Below, piece by piece: positions 8,019-17,569 of a stretch of 64,000 nucleotides of DNA. The translations under genes were made by a program, and so were the position numbers. The notes beneath the pieces were generated by a model, which was given only the letters and a program-made list of their open reading frames with translations, searched no databases and was not told where the DNA came from. The stretch spans positions 186,001 through 250,000 of the forward strand of contig NZ_RXNU01000005.1 in NCBI RefSeq assembly GCF_003966225.1, in the 5' to 3' direction. Positions within the stretch are counted from its first letter, which is position 1. Each line of letters opens with the position of its first letter. This DNA comes from Shewanella canadensis. Lineage in GTDB: Bacteria; Pseudomonadota; Gammaproteobacteria; Enterobacterales; Shewanellaceae.

Positions 8019-8846
8019 TAATGTTGTTGTTTAAACATCACTATTGTAAATTAATTTACCTAATTAGTATAAAAATAATAGGCTGAATTCAATGAATTAA
8101 CTACTGTTCTAGGGGGGTAGCAGTAGCTAATGTCTCAGAGTGTGACTCGTCCCTGCCTCTGTCGCTTTTCCGCTTCACTCTATCTTTCTTCAACAATGAA
8201 AAAAGCATTCAGCTACTGCATTATCATGACCGTTTCTACTGTGGCACATGCTTGCTTCAGGGTTTGTTGCTAAAGAAAGCTTCGTCAGTCAGAAAAAGAT
8301 AAAGGGGTCAGAGCGAATAAGGTAAATCCCTCCTAACTTTCTATCATTTTGGGTCTAAAACGAGTTATAAAAAGCAAGTAATAAAGCTCAAGTGGAACAA
8401 TGATTATTCTTGTAAATTAGCGAGTGCAGATGTGGCTGCGAGCTTCCAAAAAGGGATTTTTTGGCAAAGCCTACAGGGATTATATTTAAAGCATTTCGCA
8501 TAAGTTCAGCTATGGCGAACCCGAATTACTACTGCACCGATAAATGAAACCGCTATATCGTAAAAGGGCAGAAATGAGTTACGAAGCCTAGCAATAAAGC
8601 CTAATCGAAGAGAAACAATAACCAAGTGTAGATGCTGCTGCGAGCTTAGATTGCATGGCGAAGTTTCACATTGTGAAACTCACTGAGCGAGAGGTAGGGA
8701 TACCGAACTGGCATTTAAACATGGAGGTTATTTGAAATCGCAGAGCGTATAGGGACACTTCTTATGGAATCAAGAGCCAGCGTCTCGTAGAAGTATCTGC
8801 ACATCCCCCCGCGGGGAAGCGATAGATAACAATGAAGGTATAACCT
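8019..8846. other. Degenerate intergenic region with imperfect direct repeats
   Basis: No intact gene. An imperfect direct repeat of about 60-70 bases occurs at 8376-8445 and 8588-8647; both copies end in agtg-agatg-gctgcgagctt. A piece reading aaaggggtcagagcgaat (8301-8318) looks like sequence often found beside small transposon remnants. A small hairpin gtttcac-att-gtgaaac is at 8664-8680, and a 25-codon frame at 8196-8273 looks like a cut-off signal peptide. It is best read as decayed mobile or repeat DNA between fadD and the HNH gene. Confidence 0.45.
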
Positions 8847-9953
8847 TCACACAAAATGCCCTTTATCTGTTTGTCCATACGTCTCAAAGCTCTTGCCTTT
8901 CAACCAAAGCGGCGACTGGTTCTGAACGGCTAACTGATAGGCCCAGGTAGCTATGGCTTCAGAGCGGCCACTCTCGCAGACAAAGTAATTGGCAAGTTCT
9001 GTGGTGAGCGTCTTTGTATTCTGGATGATGTTTTGTTCAAACCAGCGTTCTTTGTGCTGCTCTGCGGCTAAATGATCGCTTTTGGACTTATTACATTTGC
9101 TATGTGCCAGCACGAAGTTATGGCCGAGATCGTTAGGGTAACGAGCCCAAGGGATGAAGTGATCCACCTCGCCAGTTTCTTTAAGCGGCTTGTTGCAGTA
9201 GAAGCATTTTCCCTTTTGAATATCGTGCAGCACAGGCCTTGCTTTAATGATGGAGTTTCTGTCACTCCCAAACAGAAATTCCGACAAGTTACCCTGCCCG
9301 CCAATGACGGCATGGTTTAATGGGAAATCACACACCTTCTGCGTCCAGTGACTGCGGGCAAGTGATACAGCCAGATCGTGAAAGCGCCTGAAACAAAAAG
9401 CGATACCTGGATTTAGCACGACATGTTTTTGTGTTTTATCATGTGGGTAATAGAAGCACTCTTCGCTGCCCGCCAATAACTGCAAACGCCACAGCGGTCC
9501 CTCCTTGAAGGTGCTGCGGGTCTTACTGAGAAGCTTATTCCAATCAGGATGCATTTTCAGCTGAGCTAAGGTTCTAACACCTTGATTGCGATATTCAGCG
9601 AGATTCTTAATCAATGCTGATTGTTTTCCTGCATTTTGGAGCAGGATAAATGGCGTGTCGACAGTACCACCTATACCACTGGTACTTACAACTTTGGCCG
9701 CGCTAGTATAAGGCAGTGAATGTTGCCAATAGAGCTCGATAAACTTCTCAACCAGTTCATCTATGGTGATGACACCGCTTTCAGGTTCATTGCTTGCAAA
9801 CTGAGGTCGTTCGATACAGATGTCGGCTAATGCATGTAGCAGTGCAAACTTATAGGTGGCGACAAAATCCCCCTCTACCAGCAGGCGCTGCAGATAAGCG
9901 ATGAACTCGACCTGCTTTGCGGCATCTACTTGGGAAAACGCTGCTGAATTCAT
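8847..9953 (-). CDS. HNH endonuclease domain protein
   Basis: A 368-residue protein. The C-terminal third carries an HNH nuclease core: a CxxC zinc knuckle at 250/253, the catalytic pair DH at 264-265, Asn279, then CN at 287-288 and the trailing KSKSDH. The N-terminal 240 residues are not recognised; they hold an alpha-helical start and a middle part with WNKLLSKTRSTFKEGPLWRLQ, which could bind DNA. The start overlaps the stop of the upstream methyltransferase by four bases (ATGA), so the two are coupled. A methyltransferase plus an HNH nuclease suggests a restriction or defence pair, but that is inference. Confidence 0.82.
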   Translation of the reverse strand: MNSAAFSQVDAAKQVEFIAYLQRLLVEGDFVATYKFALLHALADICIERPQFASNEPESGVITIDELVEKFIELYWQHSLPYTSAAKVVSTSGIGGTVDTPFILLQNAGKQSALIKNLAEYRNQGVRTLAQLKMHPDWNKLLSKTRSTFKEGPLWRLQLLAGSEECFYYPHDKTQKHVVLNPGIAFCFRRFHDLAVSLARSHWTQKVCDFPLNHAVIGGQGNLSEFLFGSDRNSIIKARPVLHDIQKGKCFYCNKPLKETGEVDHFIPWARYPNDLGHNFVLAHSKCNKSKSDHLAAEQHKERWFEQNIIQNTKTLTTELANYFVCESGRSEAIATWAYQLAVQNQSPLWLKGKSFETYGQTDKGHFV

Positions 9954-10663
9954 TCAGGACTGCCATTTACTGGGGGGGCGCTTTCTACTTGGCTATTTGC
10001 TATGGGATTAGCCACAGGATCATTGGCACGTTGCAGCACCACTGTTTCCCAAAACACTTGGGTGCGACCGAGTTTATCGGTATCTCTATCGCTCGAGTCT
10101 ACAACGGTTAGATGTGCCCTTTTCGCAATAGTTTGCAGCTCATCGACACTCACAGGATGCATGACTCTGGTGTCATTATTTGGCCCGTGACGCAGTGAGA
10201 TAACCAACTTGCCATGGGGCGCAAGCAGATTTTCGAGGGTTTGCAGTGCGACGCAGCGCTCATTCGGTGGAATGTGCATCCAGACGGCGCTAAGCAGAAT
10301 AAGGTTGAAACCATTTTGGTAGATTGTCAGGCGATTCAGACGAGGCAAACTATCAACTATCCAAGTGACATTTTGCCCTTTGGTGTACTTCTTCCCTAAG
10401 TCCGCCAAGATATGTGCGGGTTCGACGGCAACCACATCTACCTTTTGTTCTGCTGGCGTATGTTGAGACGAGCAGTGCTGCGCGAGGTACGCAGCATCGC
10501 GGCCAATTCCTGCACCGACATCTAATATGGATAAACCTGAAACGTGATGGTCGAACAGTTGATTAAGGTGAGGTAACCAGGAAGCATGTACCTCTTCAAA
10601 AGAGGTCGAAAGGTACTGACGAGCTAATAGCGAAGCATTGTCGTTGTAAAACTCATTGGTCAC
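9950..10663 (-). CDS. Class I SAM-dependent methyltransferase
   Basis: A 237-residue protein with the SAM-binding motif I ILDVGAGIGRDAAYLA (about 46-61), an acidic motif II region VVAVEPAHI and a post-motif loop VWMHIPPNER. It has the layout of small-molecule or protein methyltransferases and lacks the DPPY or NPPF motif of typical DNA adenine or cytosine-N4 methylases. A polar C-terminal tail of about 25 residues follows. It is the first gene of a two-gene unit with the HNH nuclease, overlapping by four bases. The target is unknown. Confidence 0.85.
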   Translation of the reverse strand: MTNEFYNDNASLLARQYLSTSFEEVHASWLPHLNQLFDHHVSGLSILDVGAGIGRDAAYLAQHCSSQHTPAEQKVDVVAVEPAHILADLGKKYTKGQNVTWIVDSLPRLNRLTIYQNGFNLILLSAVWMHIPPNERCVALQTLENLLAPHGKLVISLRHGPNNDTRVMHPVSVDELQTIAKRAHLTVVDSSDRDTDKLGRTQVFWETVVLQRANDPVANPIANSQVESAPPVNGSPE

Positions 10664-10850
10664 TGACGCGATTCCTTTTGCTTAACCTGGATAGATATAC
10701 ATTTTAATCAATAACATACCACACCAAAGGCGATAAAAGAATTGGTAACCGATCTGTGTATGTGACCGATAGCTATCTTCTATGGTTGATAGCTATGGAT
10801 GAGCTGTAGTTAATAGCTGTTGTTGATACCAGTTAGCTCTGATAAGAGTA

Positions 10851-11630
10851 TCAATCCAGTGCACGTTTAAGTCCGGTAACGTATTCGGAATACTCTGAGA
10901 TATCGTTATGATCGGCGTCTCTGATTAGCATTGTATCCTCAAGTTGCCCTGAGAACGCATCGATCAGTCGCTCGGTACTGGCTCTTGGGATCACGGTGTC
11001 ATTTTCAGCGTAGATGATCGTAGTTTTAGCATCTATATTCGACGCTCGTTTAGCCGATTCATATTTGTCGGTGATAAGCAGGGAGACAGGAAACATCCAG
11101 TAGACAGACTTGGCGACGTTAGCGGTACTGTCGAACGGGGTGACAAGGATTAACTTATCGACTTCTCTATGGGCAGCCACATATGTGGCGACTCCGGAGC
11201 CAAGACTTCGGCCCAGTAAGGACAGTGTCGTATGTTCGGCAGTGACCTCGTCAAAAATTTGAAGGGCATCGCTGTAAAGATGTGCTTCGGTAGGCTCCCC
11301 CGAACTGTCACCGTAGCCCCGATAGGCTATCAAGTAAACGGTATAGTCCGGCAGGTTCTCCCTGAAGAAAGGAATATTGTTCTCGATGTTCTCGGCGTTG
11401 CCGCCATAGTAAAGTAATGCCTTCGGGTGGCCCTCATTGACCACCCAGCCGCTTAACCGCTCGCCCTCATTTTCAAAACTTGTCACTGTCGCTTCCATCG
11501 GCGGGGAAAAATGCAACAGCGGCGGCGTTGGGAAATACAGGAGTTTACGTTGCAACACAAACAACAGAAGGCAGATCCCCAAGTAGAGAAAGAGAAGAGT
11601 GGCTAATGTACTGGTAATGCTACCCTTCAT
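10851..11630 (-). CDS. Membrane-anchored alpha/beta hydrolase
   Basis: A 259-residue protein when started at the ATG at 11630, which has aggag about eleven bases upstream; a longer version would need a TTG start at 11651. One N-terminal helix (about 8-26) anchors it, probably facing the periplasm. The catalytic set is Ser142 in GRSLGSG, Asp211 in AENDTVIP and His241 in DADHND, as in the S33/BAAT-type hydrolases of the YfhR/BEM46 group. The substrate is unknown. It ends 187 bases before the methyltransferase start and appears to be transcribed alone. Confidence 0.82.
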   Translation of the reverse strand: MKGSITSTLATLLFLYLGICLLLFVLQRKLLYFPTPPLLHFSPPMEATVTSFENEGERLSGWVVNEGHPKALLYYGGNAENIENNIPFFRENLPDYTVYLIAYRGYGDSSGEPTEAHLYSDALQIFDEVTAEHTTLSLLGRSLGSGVATYVAAHREVDKLILVTPFDSTANVAKSVYWMFPVSLLITDKYESAKRASNIDAKTTIIYAENDTVIPRASTERLIDAFSGQLEDTMLIRDADHNDISEYSEYVTGLKRALD

Positions 11631-11712
11631 AATCTCTACTCTCCTCTTCAAGAAGCCAATTTGTCATCTGTTTCTGCCTAACTCAGTATCAAGCTAGGCA
11701 TTAAGTTAGCCA

Positions 11713-14700
11713 TCAAGTTCGACTCCGGGTATGTGGGGTAAACTTGTGCGCGTTGCGGGTGGCCATCTCCTCATAGAGGGCCCACTTTTGATTAACCATC
11801 TGTTTAGCCAGGCTCATAAGACGCGCGGCCTCATCCGGGTCGGTTTTCAGCAGGCTGCGGTACCTGTTTTCATTATAGGCATAATCCTCCAGTTTTAAGG
11901 TGGGGCGCAGTGAGTCGAGCATAAAGGGGTTACGCCCTGCACTTCGCAGCGTCGGATTGTAACGATACAGGGGCCAGTAACCCGCCTTTACCGCCAGGCT
12001 TTGCTGCTGCATGCCATCGATCATATTGATCCCATGTTCGATACAGTGGCTGTAGGCGATGATGAGCGACGGGCCGTTATAGGCTTCGGCTTCACGGAAG
12101 GCTTGCAGGGTCTGTTGCGGGCTGGCACCGAGAGCGATGCGCGCCACGTACACGTTACCGTAGGCGATAGCCTGCAGCGCCAAGTCTTTCTTAGGTACCG
12201 CCTTACCTCCGGCGGCAAACTTGGCGACCGCCCCGATGGGGGTTGCCTTGGATGATTGGCCGCCGGTATTGGAGTAAACCTCTGTGTCCATCACCAGGAT
12301 GTTGACGTCACGACCGCTGGCCAGCACATGATCGACGCCGCCATAGCCGATATCGTAGGCCCAGCCGTCACCGCCGACGATCCAGATACTGCGGCGCACC
12401 AGATGGTCGATAACCGACAGCAGTTCTTTGGCTCTGGGATCGTCCAATGTTTGTAATTGCTCTGTCAGATCTTTTACCCGATCCTGCTGCTCGTGTATTT
12501 CAGATTCGTGGGCTTGTGGTGCATTAACCGTTTGATCGACCAACTCAGGGTCGAGTCGGTCTTTTAACGCCAACAGCCTGTCTTGAGCCAACTCGAGGTG
12601 CTTATCTGCGGTGAGTCGGTATCCATAGCCAAACTCGGCATTGTCTTCAAACAGCGAGTTCGCCCAGGCTGGGCCCTTGTTATCGCTGTTCTTGGCCCAT
12701 GGCGTGGTCGGCAAGTTGCCACCGTAAATCGATGAGCAGCCGGTTGCATTGGCCACAAGCATGCGGTCGCCAAACAGCTGACTGAGTAGTTTCAGATACG
12801 GCGTTTCTCCACAGCCACTACAGGCACCTGAAAATTCGAACAGAGGCTGTAGGAACTGGACGCCGCGAACGTTGGAAAAATCGACCCGGGTGCGCCGATT
12901 GTAGGCGATGGTCTCAAAAAACTCCAGATTCTGGCGTTCATCCTGTAGATGCTTCTCTTTATTCTGCATGTTGATTGCGTGGTGATGTTCGTCGGCCGTA
13001 TGGTTGACGGGACAGGCCTTCACGCACAGGCCGCAACCGGTACAGTCATCGGCATAAACCTGCAATGTATAACGGGCATCGGGGAAGCCTCGGGAGGTGA
13101 CATTACTCGACGGGAATGAAGCTGGCGCCCCTTGCAGGCGGCGTTTGTTATAAAACTTAGCCCGAATGGCCGCATGGGGGCAGACTATGGCACAGTTACC
13201 ACACTGAATGCAGATCTCTCTGTCCCAGATGGGGATCTCACTGGCGATGCTACGCTTCTCATACTGGCTGGTGCCGGTGGGATAGGTGCCGTCATCGGGT
13301 AACATACTCACGGGAATACGATCGCCACGGCCATGAAACATCTCGGCGGTGACCTCTTTCACGAACCCGGAAGCGCGTTCAAATAGTCCATCGGTCTCTT
13401 TACCGCTGATGTTACTCACCTTGACTGGCAAGTTAACACGCTGCAGATGAGCCAGCGCCTGTTCGATGGCCGCAAAGTTGCGTTTCACCACCTCTTCGCC
13501 TTTTTTAGCATAGGTTTTTTCTGCTGCTTGCTTGATCCGCTCGATCGCCTCCTCTTTCGGCATCACGCCAGAGAGCGCGAAGAAGCAGGTTTGCATCACG
13601 GTATTGATACGCTTACCCATGCCGACCGAACGGGCCACCTTATCGCCATCGATAACATAGAACTTTATCTGCTTATCGATGAGTTGCTGTTGGACATATG
13701 AGGGAAGCTGCTCCCAGATCTGCTCGGCATCGTAGTGACTATTCAACAGGAAAGTAGCGCCCTGCTTCGCCCGTTCGAGCATCTCGACGTGTTTGATAAA
13801 GCTAAACTGATGGCAGGCGATAAAGTTTGCCGACTGAATAAGGTACGGCGCGCGAATGGGATCGGGGCCGAAACGCAGATGAGAAACGGTCTGTGAGCCG
13901 GCTTTCTTGGAGTCATAAACGAAATACCCCTGGGCGTAGTATCCTTCGACGCCACCGATGATCTTGATGCTATTCTTGTTGGCGCTGACGGTGCCGTCGG
14001 AGCCAAGACCGAAAAACATCGCCTGCACCAGTTTGTCAGACTCGATATCCAGGCTTTCATTCACCTCCAGGCTAGTGTGGCAGACATCATCTATGATACC
14101 GATAGTGAAATCGTTCTTGGGCGCCTTAGTTGTAAGTTCCTGGTAGACCCTGGCCACCATGGCCGGAGTAAACTCCTTACTGGCTAAACCATAGCGGCCG
14201 CCAATGATGACTGGCATGGTTTTACGTTCGCCCTTGCTTACCGCCTGATAGAGGGCATTACTGACATCCTTATACAAAGGCTCACCATCGCTGCCGGGCT
14301 CCTTGGTTCTGTCTAACACGGCGACACTTTTTACCGATTGCGGTAACGCCTTAAGCAGATGCTCGCAGCTAAAAGGCCGGTACAGGCGAACCCGCAGCAC
14401 ACCAACTTTTTTACTCTGCTGGTTTAAGTGCTCTGCCGTGGTTATCGCCGTCTCGCTACCCGATCCCATTATGACGATAACCCGCTCGGCATCTTTGTCG
14501 CCATAGTATTCGAAGCTTTGATAACGACGACCCGAAATTTGATAGAACTTCTCCAGTGCTACGTCTACCGCCTCAACGGCATCGTTATAATAACGACTGG
14601 CAGACTCTCTGGACTGGAAATAGGTGTCGGGGTTTTGTGCACTACCACGCATGAAGGGGTTGTCTGGATTGAGTGCCCGCGAGCGATGGGCAAAGACCAT

Positions 14701-15291
14701 TTCATCATCGATCATCGCCTTGATCTGTTTATCTTCGAGCAGGTCAATCTTGCTCACCTCATGGGAGGTACGAAATCCGTCGAAGAAATGGATGAAAGGC
14801 ACGCGGCAATTGAGTGTCACCGCCTGTGCCACCAACGCCATATCATGACACTCCTGCACCGACGAGGAGACCAGCTGAGCAAACCCCGTCATTCGCACCG
14901 CCATCACATCCTGATGATCACCGAAGATCGACAGGCCCTGGGTCGACAATGCCCTCGCTGCCACATGAAACACGGTCGGTGTTAGCTCACCGGCAATCTT
15001 AAACATGTTAGGGATCATCAACATCAACCCCTGAGAGGCGGTAAAGGTGGTGGTCAGCGCGCCTGTCTGCAGGGCGCCATGGACGGTTCCTGCCGCGCCA
15101 CCTTCACTCTGCATCTCGGCGACAAGCGGCACCTGTTGCCAGATATTTTCAATATTCTGACTGGCCCACTGATCGGCCAACTCTGCCATGGTCGAAGATG
15201 GCGTGATTGGGTAGATAGCGCAAACTTCATTAGTACGATAAGCGACGTAGGCTGTGGCTTCTCCGCCGTCTATGGTTACCTGCTTGGCCAT
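11713..15291 (-). CDS. nifJ: Pyruvate:ferredoxin (flavodoxin) oxidoreductase
   Basis: A single-chain enzyme of 1192 residues that turns pyruvate and CoA into acetyl-CoA and CO2 while reducing ferredoxin or flavodoxin. The domain order is as in NifJ: N-terminal pyrimidine-binding domain (GEATAYVAYRTNEVCAIYPI), a CoA-binding domain, the gamma domain, two [4Fe-4S] motifs (CIQCGNCAIVCP and CTGCGLCVKACP), then the TPP pyrophosphate domain with CSGCGETPY and GGDGWAYDIGYGG. The start at 15291 has caggag upstream; a longer frame to 15393 would overlap the upstream gene and is not supported. It forms an operon with the GltD-like flavoprotein 41 bases upstream. Confidence 0.95.
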   Translation of the reverse strand: MAKQVTIDGGEATAYVAYRTNEVCAIYPITPSSTMAELADQWASQNIENIWQQVPLVAEMQSEGGAAGTVHGALQTGALTTTFTASQGLMLMIPNMFKIAGELTPTVFHVAARALSTQGLSIFGDHQDVMAVRMTGFAQLVSSSVQECHDMALVAQAVTLNCRVPFIHFFDGFRTSHEVSKIDLLEDKQIKAMIDDEMVFAHRSRALNPDNPFMRGSAQNPDTYFQSRESASRYYNDAVEAVDVALEKFYQISGRRYQSFEYYGDKDAERVIVIMGSGSETAITTAEHLNQQSKKVGVLRVRLYRPFSCEHLLKALPQSVKSVAVLDRTKEPGSDGEPLYKDVSNALYQAVSKGERKTMPVIIGGRYGLASKEFTPAMVARVYQELTTKAPKNDFTIGIIDDVCHTSLEVNESLDIESDKLVQAMFFGLGSDGTVSANKNSIKIIGGVEGYYAQGYFVYDSKKAGSQTVSHLRFGPDPIRAPYLIQSANFIACHQFSFIKHVEMLERAKQGATFLLNSHYDAEQIWEQLPSYVQQQLIDKQIKFYVIDGDKVARSVGMGKRINTVMQTCFFALSGVMPKEEAIERIKQAAEKTYAKKGEEVVKRNFAAIEQALAHLQRVNLPVKVSNISGKETDGLFERASGFVKEVTAEMFHGRGDRIPVSMLPDDGTYPTGTSQYEKRSIASEIPIWDREICIQCGNCAIVCPHAAIRAKFYNKRRLQGAPASFPSSNVTSRGFPDARYTLQVYADDCTGCGLCVKACPVNHTADEHHHAINMQNKEKHLQDERQNLEFFETIAYNRRTRVDFSNVRGVQFLQPLFEFSGACSGCGETPYLKLLSQLFGDRMLVANATGCSSIYGGNLPTTPWAKNSDNKGPAWANSLFEDNAEFGYGYRLTADKHLELAQDRLLALKDRLDPELVDQTVNAPQAHESEIHEQQDRVKDLTEQLQTLDDPRAKELLSVIDHLVRRSIWIVGGDGWAYDIGYGGVDHVLASGRDVNILVMDTEVYSNTGGQSSKATPIGAVAKFAAGGKAVPKKDLALQAIAYGNVYVARIALGASPQQTLQAFREAEAYNGPSLIIAYSHCIEHGINMIDGMQQQSLAVKAGYWPLYRYNPTLRSAGRNPFMLDSLRPTLKLEDYAYNENRYRSLLKTDPDEAARLMSLAKQMVNQKWALYEEMATRNAHKFTPHTRSRT

Positions 15292-15332
15292 ATCATGACT
15301 CCTGTGCAATTTCGTTAGAGTTAGCGTTACCG

Positions 15333-16961
15333 TTAGCGCGTCGTGACCATATGTATGGCACCGGTGGGGCACTGTAAGGTACAGGCTGTACAACCTGTGC
15401 AGCGGGAGTAGTCGATCTGATAGAAGCGCCCTTCCCCGAGTTTGATTATGGCCTGCTCGGGACAGGCGCCATAACAGCCATCACATTCGAAACAGTTACC
15501 ACAGCTATAACAGCGGCTGGCCTCGAACGTGGCTTGTTTGGTATCGAGACTGCCGAGGATCTCGGCAAATGAATGATCTCGTTTATCAACCGGGAGCGTG
15601 GGCTGATGGGTTTGCTCCGCTTCTGTGAGATACCAGAGGTTGAGGGATTCAAAATCGGCTACTGGAGGCTTGGTCTTGGAGCGGTGAACGGTACCGGAGA
15701 GGAATGCATGGATGTGGCGGGCCGCTTTCTTACCATGCCCCGTCGCTATGGTGACAGTTCGGTCACAGGGCACCATATCTCCACCGGCGAAGATGCCATT
15801 GCGCGCCGTCATCATCTGCTCATCGACGATAACCGTACCGTCGGGTTTAAAGGTGATCTCGGGGTAACAGGCCATCAGCTCGGAATCGATATTCTGCCCA
15901 AGCGCTAAGATAAGCGCATCCGCTTCAAGCGTCTCAAACTCGCCAGTAGGCACGGGTTTGCCATGCTCATCGAGTGTCATCTTCTCTACGGTGATCTGAT
16001 CGAGATTGATCTCCTTGATGGTCCTCAACCAGTTAATCTTCACCCCCTCTTCCAGGGCTTCTTCCGCTTCAAACTGATGGGCCGGCATCTGCTCCATATC
16101 ACGGCGATAGATGATCAGCGTCTCTTCGGCGCCCAGGCGTTTTGCCGTTCGCGCCGCGTCCATGGCGGTGTTACCTCCGCCGTAGATAGCCACACGGCGT
16201 CCAAGTTTGGTCGCCTCACCTTTGCCTACGTCACGCAGATAGCTCACCGCGTCTAAGATATGGCCCGCTTCACGGGCTGGGATCTCGACTTTTCGGCTGA
16301 TGTGGGCCCCGACGGCGACAAATACCGCATCGAACTGTCCGTCCGATTTTTCCTGTTTGAGATCTTCGACTTTATGATCGAGAGTAAATTTTACCCCCAT
16401 ATCTTCGATGCGTTTGATCTCGGCCGCCAGAATAGTGCGAGGCAGACGGTAGGCTGGAATACCGAAGTGCATCATACCGCCGGCAATAGGGCCCGCGTCC
16501 CGGACTTCGACGTCATGGCCAAGCCGCGCAAGATGGTACGCCGCCGACAAGCCGCTTGGGCCCGCGCCGACGATAAGTACCTTCTTGCCACTTTGTCTGG
16601 CCTCGAATCTGGGTTTCCACCCCTGCTCGACAGCCATATCCCCAAGAAATCGTTCCACCTGGTGGATGCTGACAGAGCTATCGACATTGGCCCGGTTACA
16701 CACAGATTCACAAGGGTGATAACAGACTCGACCATGGACTGCCGGCATCGGATTTTCGGCGATCAAGAGTTGCCAGGCCTGCTCGAACTTCTGTTCATGA
16801 GCCAGTGATAACCAGCCCTGAATATTTTCGCCTGCCGGGCAGCCCTGATTACAGGGAGGCAGATAGTCTTGAAAAATTGGTTGGCGTTGCGTTGAGGGTC
16901 CGGTACCGTCACTTAACAGCAGATCCGGTGGATTGGTCATATCATGGGACTGTGATTTCAT
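15333..16961 (-). CDS. GltD-like FAD/NAD(P) oxidoreductase with C-terminal ferredoxin domain
   Basis: A 542-residue protein. The N-terminus has the Cys pattern of the GltD Fe-S region (CNQGCPAGENIQ and CYHPCESVCNR). A FAD-binding VLIVGAGPSGLSAAYHLAR and an NAD(P)-binding VAIYGGGNTAMDAARTAKR follow, then a flavin loop GIFAGGDMVP. The C-terminus adds two Fe-S clusters (CYSCGNCFECDGCYGACP and CTGCTACTLQCP). It most likely passes electrons between ferredoxin, reduced by NifJ downstream, and NAD(P)H; no glutamate synthase large subunit is present. The start at 16961 has aaggaa seven bases upstream. The combination is known in other marine gammaproteobacteria; the direction of electron flow is inference. 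Confidence 0.88.
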   Translation of the reverse strand: MKSQSHDMTNPPDLLLSDGTGPSTQRQPIFQDYLPPCNQGCPAGENIQGWLSLAHEQKFEQAWQLLIAENPMPAVHGRVCYHPCESVCNRANVDSSVSIHQVERFLGDMAVEQGWKPRFEARQSGKKVLIVGAGPSGLSAAYHLARLGHDVEVRDAGPIAGGMMHFGIPAYRLPRTILAAEIKRIEDMGVKFTLDHKVEDLKQEKSDGQFDAVFVAVGAHISRKVEIPAREAGHILDAVSYLRDVGKGEATKLGRRVAIYGGGNTAMDAARTAKRLGAEETLIIYRRDMEQMPAHQFEAEEALEEGVKINWLRTIKEINLDQITVEKMTLDEHGKPVPTGEFETLEADALILALGQNIDSELMACYPEITFKPDGTVIVDEQMMTARNGIFAGGDMVPCDRTVTIATGHGKKAARHIHAFLSGTVHRSKTKPPVADFESLNLWYLTEAEQTHQPTLPVDKRDHSFAEILGSLDTKQATFEASRCYSCGNCFECDGCYGACPEQAIIKLGEGRFYQIDYSRCTGCTACTLQCPTGAIHMVTTR

Positions 16962-17364
16962 ACCATTTCCTTTGTGATCATGATTTGTAACCATGACTTG
17001 GGATCAAAGTAGGCAAGCCGTCCATGGAGTGGTCGCTGCCAAATAGCGATTATCTGTGTCTAACATTTTTGTGAGATTTTGTTTTAAAACTAAGTCTAGA
17101 AATTTATGTTTCTAAATCAGGGTTTCTAAATCAAGGTCTTTAAATCCAGGTATCTAAACCATGCTTTTAAGATCAAAGGCTTTAAATGAATTCGATGTTG
17201 GAACTCTTACTTCTGTGGATAGTTTAACCATATATTATATAAGGTCTATATGCTCATAAAAGCATCGAAATATCAACCACTATGAATGCTTTTTAGCCAG
17301 AACAGATCTTAGTTTATATGCAGCACCTTCACCGAATTCAAAGAACTCGTGCGGGATGACGTTT

Positions 17365-17531
17365 TGTAGGAGCGTGCTTTAGCCGCGAAGACAATTCAAT
17401 GGAGATCCATTCCCGGCTAAAGCCGGTCCTACATTTAGATAAACCAATTTCATCCAATCTCTGTAGGAGCTGGCTTTAGCCGCGAAGATTTTTTCAATGG
17501 AGATCCATTCCAGGCTAAAGCCGGCCCTACA
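17365..17531. repeat. Two head-to-head REP-like pairs
   Basis: Forward units at 17365-17390 and 17462-17486 are each followed by an inverted unit (17412-17433 and 17511-17531). Both pairs share the same spacer, caatggagatccattc, so the whole pair was copied as one module of about 70 bases. The rest of the gap 16962-17569 is AT-rich and shows no gene. Confidence 0.8.
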
Positions 17532-17569
17532 TTTAGATGAACGGTTTATTGTGTCGGTGTGTATTGCGA

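Noticed and set aside
14428..14985. 185-codon plus-strand frame
   Set aside because: Antisense shadow of nifJ; the minus strand gives the full conserved enzyme.
15292..15393. N-terminal extension of NifJ by 34 residues
   Set aside because: It overlaps the end of the upstream gene and lacks family similarity; the ATG at 15291 has a good ribosome binding site.
16260..16808. 182-codon plus-strand frame
   Set aside because: Antisense shadow of the GltD-like flavoprotein gene.
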